Assembly: GCA_031289895.1 (NCBI GenBank)
Contig: JAITOP010000088.1
Coordinates: forward strand, 1-5,735
Source of the DNA: Prevotellaceae bacterium
GTDB lineage: Bacteria > Bacteroidota > Bacteroidia > Bacteroidales > UBA932
Length of the DNA: 5,735 nt
Direction of reading: 5' to 3'
The notes below the pieces were generated by a model. That model was not told the DNA's origin, did no database searches, and was given only the letters and a program-made list of their open reading frames with translations. Of the stretch, positions 1 through 5,735 are shown piece by piece; positions within the stretch are counted from its first letter, which is position 1; every line of letters starts with the position of its first letter. A program made the position numbers and the translations under genes.

Positions 1-125
1 AAATGAACAATAGCAGTGAAGACGAAACTTATACCAATTTAATAACCAACCTGAGAGACAAACTGAAAATTTTGGCAAAAAAAATTGAACCAAAGGTTTA
101 TGAATATGGATTTTTAAAGTTATAA
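1..125 (+). CDS. 3' end of an unidentified gene (partial, convergent with the pump operon)
   Basis: The third plus-strand frame is open from the left edge to a TAA at 123-125, giving 40 codons. The other two plus frames are stopped within the first 13 bases. The visible peptide is charged and Lys-rich (it includes SEDETYTNLITNLRDKLKIL and ends YEYGFLKL), looks soluble and probably helical, with no membrane segment. An ATG at position 3 is the first codon seen, but nothing upstream is visible, so I take it as probably internal and the gene as truncated by the window edge. The last few codons and the stop lie inside a short tandem repeat array (111-171), so the C-terminal residues may have been created by that repeat. 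I do not recognise the family. A chance open frame in AT-rich DNA remains possible. Confidence 0.45.
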   Translation, partial: MNNSSEDETYTNLITNLRDKLKILAKKIEPKVYEYGFLKL

Positions 126-171
126 AGTTTTTAAAGTTCATAAAGTTATAAAGTTCATAAAGTTCATAAAG
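111..171. repeat. 8/9-bp tandem repeat array, consensus TTCATAAAG / TTATAAAG
   Basis: Seven consecutive units all end in TAAAG or TTAAAG: 111-119 TTTTTAAAG, 120-127 TTATAAAG, 128-136 TTTTTAAAG, 137-145 TTCATAAAG, 146-153 TTATAAAG, 154-162 TTCATAAAG and 163-171 TTCATAAAG. Unit lengths run 9-8-9-9-8-9-9, so the 8-bp variant recurs in a pattern rather than at random. The array starts inside the end of the plus-strand reading frame and contains its TAA stop (123-125). It has no coding capacity of its own. Likely a product of slipped-strand copying; any function is unknown. Confidence 0.85.
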
Positions 172-257
172 TTTATTATTCTACAAATTTTGTAATTCGT
201 AATTGATTTTCATCTGTGTGCTTTTTAAAATCAAAAATAATCAACCTCTAACTTCCG
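172..257. other. Non-coding stretch between two repeat arrays
   Basis: This AT-rich intergenic DNA lies between the convergent gene ends. It contains a 13-bp near-palindrome at 182-194 (TACAAATTTTGTA, arms of 6 with one central base). It also contains a perfect 8-bp inverted repeat, TTGATTTT at 203-210 and AAAATCAA at 227-234, separated by 16 bases. The stem is almost entirely A-T and no T-run follows it on either strand, so I do not call a terminator. I see no promoter-like -33/-7 pair of the Bacteroidota type and no RNA gene. Confidence 0.5.
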
Positions 258-320
258 ACCAAATACCAACGACTAAATACCAACGACTAAATACCAAATA
301 CCAACGACCAAATACCAATA
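258..320. repeat. Heptameric tandem repeat array (nine 7-bp units, consensus ACCAAAT / ACCAACG)
   Basis: Nine consecutive heptamers can be read without a gap: ACCAAAT (258), ACCAACG (265), ACTAAAT (272), ACCAACG (279), ACTAAAT (286), ACCAAAT (293), ACCAACG (300), ACCAAAT (307) and ACCAATA (314). Alternation of the two unit types gives a higher-order 14-bp repeat over most of the array, broken once at 293-299. On the minus strand the units read ATTTGGT, CGTTGGT and ATTTAGT, and the array begins five bases after the TAG stop of the outer-membrane channel gene. It would therefore lie in the 3' untranslated part of the pump mRNA. Because 7 bp is not a multiple of 3, any reading frame through it cycles every 21 bases, which explains the spurious peptide repeats in the plus frames. 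Confidence 0.9.
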
Positions 321-325
321 CGACC

Positions 326-1504
326 CTAAGATTCATACATTTCAAGTTTTGCCAATGTGAGTTCAAAATCACGTTCGGTTTCCAGCATTTTATTTAATAT
401 TTGGTAATAATACTGACATTCAAGCAAATAATCCAACAACGATATTTCGCCTGCATCTAAGGCTTTTTTCAGTAATTTATCGTTGTTGTATTGCGATAAG
501 GCTTTTTTGTATTTTGCTGCTGTTTGTTGTAAATCAACGGCTTTGGTGTATAAGTTTTGAAGATAATTGTAAAATTGTATTCGTTTATCGTCAAAAGTTG
601 CCTCTGATGCTTTTACCTGAGTTTTTGCTTGTTTCACTTTGTTTTTGTTTTCCCAAAGAGGAATGGATATGCCTACGGTTAGTCCTTCAAATCGTTGTCC
701 AACAACTTGTTCGCGCATATATCCTGCCGTAAATTTTGGCAGCATCAGCAATTTATTCAATTTAACCTGATGGCGGTTTATTGCTATTTGTCCGCTGATA
801 TACTGCAACATCGGATTTTTTGTTTCGGCTTGCGCGTACCATTGTTCAAAATCGAAAGTTAAATTTTTGCTGTAAAAGCTATCTGCCGAAAACGAAATTT
901 CGTTGCCCCCATTGAGTTGTTTCAATTCCGACAAAAGCGAATTTCGTTCTGTTTCTATATTTTTAATTTCATTTTCAACACTAATCAAATATAGTTGCGC
1001 TTTATTGTGTTCAATAGCAGTTGTTTCGCCTTTGTCTAATTTTGTTTTATACGTATTTGCTATATTTTCGGCATTTTGCAAACGATATTTATATTCGTTT
1101 ATAAGTGCGTTATAATATGTAAGTTGTATGCAAATTTGCTTAGCCGAAAGCAACAGATTAATGCGTTCCGATTTATATTCAATATCGACGTTTGCATTTT
1201 CTAATTTCGAAATTTTATTTTTATTTGTGTAAACCGTAGGAAAATCAAACGATTGCATGATTTTTATATCTCTGCGATTGCCTGTTTCCGCAGGATTTCC
1301 CCATAAATAATTAAATTCTATTTCGGGATTTGGCAAATAAATTCCGGTGCGGTTGTTCAGTTTTTTTGCGTCAATTTCGAGGCGCAGAGCATTTAATGTC
1401 AAACTGTTGGCTTCTATTTGCTGCAATATTGTGTCGTATTGGTTTTGTGCCGATAGCGAACACGCAGCAGCAATCAATATTATGCTAATAATTATTTTTT
1501 TCAT
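326..1504 (-). CDS. TolC/CzcC-family outer-membrane channel of a heavy-metal efflux pump
   Basis: Forms the outer-membrane and periplasmic exit duct of the tripartite pump, as a trimer in this family. I chose the ATG at 1504-1502 (392 aa), not the in-frame start at 1549, because it begins a classic signal peptide: MKKIIISIILIAAACSLSAQ with likely cleavage after SAQ (residue 20). The Cys at 15 follows AAA, so a lipoprotein site is possible but less likely. Two outer-membrane efflux repeats are seen at about 22-199 and 225-390. Family-like motifs are LPNPEIEF (57-64), QSFDFPTVY (84-92), LPKFTAGYM (255-263), GISIPLWENKNKVKQAK (278-294) and AGEISLLDYLLE (351-362). Long helical, coiled-coil-like stretches fit the periplasmic barrel, and length is normal. 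The start lies 20 bp inside the permease gene, suggesting translational coupling. No Shine-Dalgarno is visible, only an A-rich leader. The stop is TAG. Confidence 0.93.
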   Translation of the reverse strand: MKKIIISIILIAAACSLSAQNQYDTILQQIEANSLTLNALRLEIDAKKLNNRTGIYLPNPEIEFNYLWGNPAETGNRRDIKIMQSFDFPTVYTNKNKISKLENANVDIEYKSERINLLLSAKQICIQLTYYNALINEYKYRLQNAENIANTYKTKLDKGETTAIEHNKAQLYLISVENEIKNIETERNSLLSELKQLNGGNEISFSADSFYSKNLTFDFEQWYAQAETKNPMLQYISGQIAINRHQVKLNKLLMLPKFTAGYMREQVVGQRFEGLTVGISIPLWENKNKVKQAKTQVKASEATFDDKRIQFYNYLQNLYTKAVDLQQTAAKYKKALSQYNNDKLLKKALDAGEISLLDYLLECQYYYQILNKMLETERDFELTLAKLEMYES

Positions 1505-4500
1505 GTTTTTTACTTTTAGTTTGTAATAATTCATACACAATCGGGACAATATATATATTCAGCAAGGTTGATGTAAGCAATCCGCCTAATACAACTATTG
1601 CCATCGGACTTTGTATTTCGTTTCCCGCTTTATCGCCGTTGAATACAAGCGGAATTAAGGCTAAAGCCGCTGTCAAAGCAGTCATTAATATAGGATTTAG
1701 TCTGTCTGTCGAACTGTTTATTATTGTTTGGCGCAAATTATTATTATTATTTTGTTTTGCATTTTGATAATTTGATATGAGCAAAATTCCGTTGCGCGTG
1801 GCGATTCCAAACAGCGTGATAAATCCGATAATAGAAGGAATACTTATGATATTTGAAGTGAAAAATATTGCAAATATTCCGCCAATCAACGCCAGCGGAA
1901 GATTAATCAACACTATTGCCGATAACGTGAAATTTTTAAATTCGCCGTAAAGCAAAAGAAAAATAAAACACACCGACAGCAACGATGCAATAAGTAATGT
2001 TTGCGAGGCATTTTTGGCATTTTCAAACTGTCCGCCGTATTCGATTCTGTATTCTTCGGGCAGATTAATTTCTTTTTCGACTGTTGATTTAATATCGTCA
2101 ACCACGCTTTTCAACGCACGCCCCGACACATTTGCCGAAATAACAATTTTACGCTGTACGTTTTCGCGGCTGATAGAATTTGGTCCGCCAACCGAAACAA
2201 TTTCAGCAACTTCTTCCAAAGGTATTTTTTTGCCCGAACCTATATCAATCAACGCCAATTTTATTTGTTCGATATTGGAAGTATAATTATCGTTGAGTTT
2301 TAATATCAAATCAAAACTTCGCTGACCTTCGTAAATGTCGCTCAGTTTTTCGCCTGCAAACGCTAATTCTATAAATTTATTGAAATCGGCGATAGTTATA
2401 CCGTAACGCGCAAGCATAGTTCTGTTTGCACGTATTTGCAGTTGAGGTGTTTCCGTTTGTTGTTCTACGGCAATATCAACCAAACCGGTAATATTTTCAA
2501 CCGATTTTTTGATTTGATTTGCTATTCTGAAAAGATTGCTCAAATCAGTTCCGAATAATTTTATCGCAATATTTGCCCGCGTTCCCGACAGTATATGGTC
2601 GATGCGATGTCCCAGCGGCTGACCGATTGTAGTTGCTACGCCCGGAATATTTGCAATCGTTTGTCGCACATTAGCAATAAATTCCGACTGTTTTCTGTTT
2701 TTCAATTTAAAATTTACATCTATTTCCGAACTGTTGGATGCTTGCGAATGTTCGTCAAGTTCGCCTCTGCCGGTGCGGCGTGCAGTGCTTGTTATTTCAG
2801 GGATTTTCAATAATTCGGATTCGATAATATTGCCTAATTTATTATTTTCGTCAAGCGAAATTCCGGGTTTTGTTACCACCGAAATAGTTAATGCGCCTTC
2901 GTTAAATTCGGGTAAAAAACTTTGTCCCATCGTAAAAAATATTACAACTGCAACAATAAAAATGCCTGTTGCCGCATATAAAATTGTTTTTGCGCGACCA
3001 AAAGCCCATTGTAATGACTTTTTATACAATACGATAAGTTTAGATGTAAACCAACTGTCTTTTTCTTTTTTATTCAGATATTTTTCGTTCGATAACATTA
3101 ATTTGCACAACAGCGGAGTTACAGTCATAGCAACAATCAACGACATGAAAAGCGATATTATATATGCAATTCCTAAGGGTTTCAACATTTTACCTTCCAT
3201 TCCCGAAAGGAAAAACAAAGGCATAAAAGCAACAATAATTATAAATGTTGCGCTGATAACAGATGCTCTGATTTCGCGCGAGGCTTCAAAAACAATTGAA
3301 AAAGCAGACTGTCGTTCCAATTCGGGTTTTTGATGATTTTGCCGTAATCGTTTATACACATTTTCGACATCAATAATTGCATCGTCAACCAGCGAACCGA
3401 TAGCAAGACACATCCCGCCTAATGTCATGGTATTGATATTCATATCCAACAAATAAAGCACCATTATTGTACTCAGCAACGACAAAGGAATTGCAATTAC
3501 CGAAATAATTGTAGTGCGAAAACTTGCCAAAAACAGAAAAAGAATAATAACAACAAACAACGCACCTTCCATTAACGCACGCCCTACGTTGTTTACAGAG
3601 GCTTCGATAAAATCTGCCTGACGAAAAATTTTTGTATCCATTTTTACATCTTCGGGAAACGATTTTCGTATTTCTTCCAAATTGCGTTCAATGTTTTTTG
3701 TTACGTTAAGCGTATTTATATTTGGCTGTTTTGATACCGATAATATCACCGCCGGTTTTGCATTTTGCGATGCGTAACCGATTTTCAATCCGCTGCCTGT
3801 AGCCAGTGTTGCAACATCCGAAACAACAACAGGATTGCCGTTTACTGTTTTTATATACGTTGCTCCTAATTCTTCCAAATCATTAGTGCGGGCAATTCCG
3901 CGCAAAGCGTACTCGTTGCCGAAATCGCGCACAATTCCGCCGACAGAATTAGTGCTAAATGTTTTGCCGACATCTGCTAATTCGTTCATTGTAACTCCGT
4001 AAATATCCATTAGTTGCGGGTCGGCAAGAAGCTGATATTGTTTGTATTCTCCGCCGATAACAGTTACCTGCGATACTCCGCCCGTTGCCAATATATTTGG
4101 TTTTACAACCCATTCGGCTAATGTTCTAAGTTCCATTAACGAAGTAGAATCGGCTTGCAAACCTATAAATAATATTTCTCCCATAACACTCGACTGCGGC
4201 GCTAAAACAGGAATAACGCCATCTGGCAAAATATTGTTTAATGTAATTATTTTTTCGCTTACAATCTGACGGGCTTTAAATATATCCGTTCCCCAGTCAA
4301 ATTCAATCCACACAAATGAATATCCCTGAGATGATGACGAGCGCACGCGCCTGACATCCGTAGCTCCGTTTACAGCGGTTTCGATATGAAATGTTACTAA
4401 ACGTTCAGCCTCTTCAGCCGACATACCGCGAGCATCGGTCATAACAACAACCGTTGGCGCAGTTAAATCGGGGAAAACATCTATATCCGTTTTTCCTGAT

Positions 4501-4589
4501 GTATATATTCCTCCTGCAACAAGCAGCATCGCTCCTAACAAAACAAACAATCTGTTGTTGAGCGAAAATTTTATTATTTTATTCAGCAT
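1485..4589 (-). CDS. Heavy-metal efflux RND permease, CusA/CzcA family
   Basis: Inner-membrane proton/metal antiporter, 1034 aa, full length for the HME branch of RND permeases. The N-terminus MLNKIIKFSL and TM1 (about 11-29) are typical. A first periplasmic loop (about 30-336), TM2-TM7 (about 337-553), a second periplasmic loop (about 554-863) and TM8-TM12 (about 864-1020) follow. TM4 carries GSLVDDAIIDVEN (398-410). By hand alignment D402 matches CusA D405 and CzcA D408, and E409 matches CzcA E415, while CzcA D402 is Ala396. The CusA methionine triad M573/M623/M672 aligns with S570, E622 and H665. Conserved-looking GELDEH (609-614) and HRIDH (661-665) supply acidic and His side chains. CusA E939 and K984 align with R932 and I967. 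The C-terminal GNEIQSPMAIVVLGG (989-1003) is CzcA-like. This argues for divalent metal over Cu/Ag, but the substrate is inferred. The ATG is preceded by a T7 run and no Shine-Dalgarno. The stop is TAG. Confidence 0.95.
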   Translation of the reverse strand: MLNKIIKFSLNNRLFVLLGAMLLVAGGIYTSGKTDIDVFPDLTAPTVVVMTDARGMSAEEAERLVTFHIETAVNGATDVRRVRSSSSQGYSFVWIEFDWGTDIFKARQIVSEKIITLNNILPDGVIPVLAPQSSVMGEILFIGLQADSTSLMELRTLAEWVVKPNILATGGVSQVTVIGGEYKQYQLLADPQLMDIYGVTMNELADVGKTFSTNSVGGIVRDFGNEYALRGIARTNDLEELGATYIKTVNGNPVVVSDVATLATGSGLKIGYASQNAKPAVILSVSKQPNINTLNVTKNIERNLEEIRKSFPEDVKMDTKIFRQADFIEASVNNVGRALMEGALFVVIILFLFLASFRTTIISVIAIPLSLLSTIMVLYLLDMNINTMTLGGMCLAIGSLVDDAIIDVENVYKRLRQNHQKPELERQSAFSIVFEASREIRASVISATFIIIVAFMPLFFLSGMEGKMLKPLGIAYIISLFMSLIVAMTVTPLLCKLMLSNEKYLNKKEKDSWFTSKLIVLYKKSLQWAFGRAKTILYAATGIFIVAVVIFFTMGQSFLPEFNEGALTISVVTKPGISLDENNKLGNIIESELLKIPEITSTARRTGRGELDEHSQASNSSEIDVNFKLKNRKQSEFIANVRQTIANIPGVATTIGQPLGHRIDHILSGTRANIAIKLFGTDLSNLFRIANQIKKSVENITGLVDIAVEQQTETPQLQIRANRTMLARYGITIADFNKFIELAFAGEKLSDIYEGQRSFDLILKLNDNYTSNIEQIKLALIDIGSGKKIPLEEVAEIVSVGGPNSISRENVQRKIVISANVSGRALKSVVDDIKSTVEKEINLPEEYRIEYGGQFENAKNASQTLLIASLLSVCFIFLLLYGEFKNFTLSAIVLINLPLALIGGIFAIFFTSNIISIPSIIGFITLFGIATRNGILLISNYQNAKQNNNNNLRQTIINSSTDRLNPILMTALTAALALIPLVFNGDKAGNEIQSPMAIVVLGGLLTSTLLNIYIVPIVYELLQTKSKKHEKNNY

Positions 4590-4602
4590 AATTCTAAAAA
4601 AA

Positions 4603-4637
4603 CTAATTCTTAATTTTTAATTCTTAATTCTTAATTT
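4603..4637. repeat. Heptameric tandem repeat filling the adaptor-permease spacer (five units, consensus TTAATTC)
   Basis: Five consecutive heptamers read CTAATTC (4603), TTAATTT (4610), TTAATTC (4617), TTAATTC (4624) and TTAATTT (4631). On the coding (minus) strand the consensus is GAATTAA, and the array begins one base after the adaptor's TAG stop. It occupies 35 of the 49 bp between the two genes. A run of seven T's on the coding strand (4602-4596) and the short leader AGAATT lie between it and the permease ATG. Copy-number change here would alter the distance between the stop and the next start without touching either protein. I see no stable hairpin or promoter in the spacer. Confidence 0.85.
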
Positions 4638-4638
4638 C

Positions 4639-5735
4639 CTAATGCGCGTGTCCCGAATGAGTATCAAGTTCGCCCGCCGATTGTGCAAGTTTTATTAATA
4701 TCGCACCTTTGCTTACAATTTTTTCGCCCGCCGATAAACCTTCTTTAATTTCGGTTCGCAAACCATCTGTTGCGCCTTTCGTTACTGTTCGTTTTTCAAA
4801 CGATTCGGGCGTTAATTCAACAAACACAAAATGACATCCCATTTCTTCAATTATCGCTTGATTGGGAACGGTTATCGCCTGCTGATTTGTTACTGTTTTG
4901 ATATACATTTCAACAATACTTCCCGACAATAATCCCACATTATTGCTCACCTGAAACACAACGGGAATAAGCGGATTGCTAACATCAACAGATTTGCCGA
5001 ACGACAGAATTTTTCCGTTTAACCCGGTTAACGAATAAATTTTATTTGTATTCATTACACGAATATTTGCCGATATTATTCCGTTAAGCGCCGAAAAATA
5101 TTTAGGCGATAAATCGGCTTTTATAAGCAAATTGCGGTTTTGCGAAACTATCAAAACAGGTTGACCTTCTTCTACAAATTCGCCGTTGCGCACCAATGTT
5201 TTGGTAATAAATCCCGAAATTGGCGATTTTATTACTTGCTGCCCGCCCGAAAAATTTTTACGCAAACTGTTATACACATTTTCGGCATTTGCGTACTCTG
5301 TTTGAGCTTTGAGCAAATCCACTTCCGATATTATTTTATCTTTTGCAAGTTCTTTTTTGCGCTCATATTCTTTTTTTGTTCTTTCGTATTCGTTTTCGGC
5401 TTGATTATATTGTATGCTTAAATTATTATCAGTCAAGCCGCTGCTTTCTATTGAAAATAAATTTTGCTGAGCGTTCACAATTTTTCCGGCGGCGGTATGT
5501 TCTGCCGAAAAAACAACTACACCGTTGGCTTTGGCTGTAACTATTTTTTCGTCGCCTTGCGAAGGTAAAATTTGCGCAGACGTGCGTATTATTGCACCAA
5601 AAGGCTCAGCGTTAATAGTTTCTGTTTCAAATTCTGTTTTTTGTTGCTGCATTTTGGTAAACACAATTTCGTCAGCACGCGATTTTTCGTCATGCTGTGC
5701 ATATTCGCTATTTTTATGATTATGACATGCTGTTG
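4639..5735 (-). CDS. Periplasmic adaptor lipoprotein (membrane-fusion protein, CusB/CzcB type) of the efflux pump; 5' end missing
   Basis: Links permease to outer-membrane channel and probably hands metal to the permease. The frame stays open to the window edge. A GTG at 5664 can be read as a start but is an internal Val, since the 23 codons upstream read TACHNHKNSEYAQHDEKSRA followed by DEI. The Cys encoded at 5727-5725, after Thr-Ala, looks like the lipidated first residue of a lipoprotein, whose signal peptide lies off the edge. Of 364 visible residues, the first lipoyl half is about 65-96, the helical hairpin rich in Lys/Glu about 101-163, the second lipoyl half about 165-198 (SPISGFITKTLVRNGEFVEE), the beta-barrel about 203-283 and the membrane-proximal domain about 285-353. 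His clusters occur at both ends (CHNH and THSGHAH), fitting metal binding. No CusB-like N-terminal Met cluster is visible. It is the first gene seen in the operon. The stop is TAG. Confidence 0.92.
   Translation of the reverse strand, partial: TACHNHKNSEYAQHDEKSRADEIVFTKMQQQKTEFETETINAEPFGAIIRTSAQILPSQGDEKIVTAKANGVVVFSAEHTAAGKIVNAQQNLFSIESSGLTDNNLSIQYNQAENEYERTKKEYERKKELAKDKIISEVDLLKAQTEYANAENVYNSLRKNFSGGQQVIKSPISGFITKTLVRNGEFVEEGQPVLIVSQNRNLLIKADLSPKYFSALNGIISANIRVMNTNKIYSLTGLNGKILSFGKSVDVSNPLIPVVFQVSNNVGLLSGSIVEMYIKTVTNQQAITVPNQAIIEEMGCHFVFVELTPESFEKRTVTKGATDGLRTEIKEGLSAGEKIVSKGAILIKLAQSAGELDTHSGHAH

Noticed and set aside
203..234. Inverted repeat TTGATTTT / AAAATCAA as a bidirectional terminator
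   Set aside because: The stem is nearly all A-T, the loop is 16 bases and no T-run follows on either strand. It would be a very weak hairpin and is common by chance in this composition.
111..320. CRISPR-like array
   Set aside because: The repeats are contiguous 7-9-bp units without spacers, far shorter than CRISPR repeats, and no cas genes are present.
203..397. A 64-codon plus-strand frame with a repeating TKYQRLN-like peptide
   Set aside because: The peptide repeat is only the translation of the 7-bp DNA array (21 bases = 7 codons). The frame starts at TTG and runs antisense into the channel gene.
1505..1549. Longer channel protein starting at 1549
   Set aside because: The extra 15 residues would precede a perfect signal peptide and would extend the overlap with the permease gene to 65 bp.
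2734..3333. A 199-codon plus-strand open frame
   Set aside because: It lies wholly antisense to the well-supported permease gene, starts at TTG and shows no coherent domain, so it is a shadow of the permease codons.
4590..4638. Terminator or internal promoter in the adaptor-permease spacer, suggested by the T7 run
   Set aside because: No GC-containing stem precedes the T-run and I find no Bacteroidota -33/-7 promoter pair. The bases are explained by the heptamer array plus a homopolymer.
4639..5664. Adaptor starting at the GTG at 5664
   Set aside because: This would yield a protein without a signal sequence. The frame continues upstream to a lipoprotein-like Cys (5727-5725) and to the window edge.

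Overview
The window reads as AT-rich chromosomal DNA from a member of the Bacteroidota, probably Bacteroidales-like. This rests on the outer-membrane protein's signal peptide ending in Ser-Ala-Gln, its characteristic motifs, the A-rich translation starts without a Shine-Dalgarno sequence, and overall resemblance of the three large proteins to Bacteroidota metal-efflux proteins. It is inference from reading, not from a database search.

Almost all of the window (326 to the right edge) is one minus-strand operon encoding a tripartite heavy-metal efflux pump of the CusCBA/CzcCBA type. In transcription order it holds a periplasmic adaptor lipoprotein (membrane-fusion protein, 5' end cut off by the right edge), an inner-membrane RND permease of the heavy-metal (HME) branch (1034 aa, complete), and a TolC/CzcC-family outer-membrane channel (392 aa, complete). 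The adaptor-permease spacer is 49 bp. The permease and channel genes overlap by 20 bp. The operon promoter and any metal-responsive regulator lie outside the window to the right. Together the three proteins would form a channel spanning both membranes, driven by the proton gradient. By hand alignment, the CusA methionine triad is replaced by Ser/Glu/His and the adaptor has His-containing ends, so a divalent metal (Zn/Co/Cd/Ni type) is more likely than Cu(I)/Ag(I). The exact metal cannot be read from the sequence.

The left 325 bases hold the probable 3' end of a convergent plus-strand gene of unknown function (frame open from the left edge to a TAA at 123-125), then about 200 bp of non-coding DNA. 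That stretch contains two short-period tandem repeat arrays: an 8/9-bp array (111-171) and a heptameric array (258-320). A third array, heptameric with a different unit, fills most of the adaptor-permease spacer (4603-4637).

The most interesting feature outside the pump is the placement of these arrays. Each of the three arrays, with unrelated units, sits at or within a few bases of a stop codon. I see no new defence system, mobile element, RNA gene or CRISPR array. The pump itself is a known system type.
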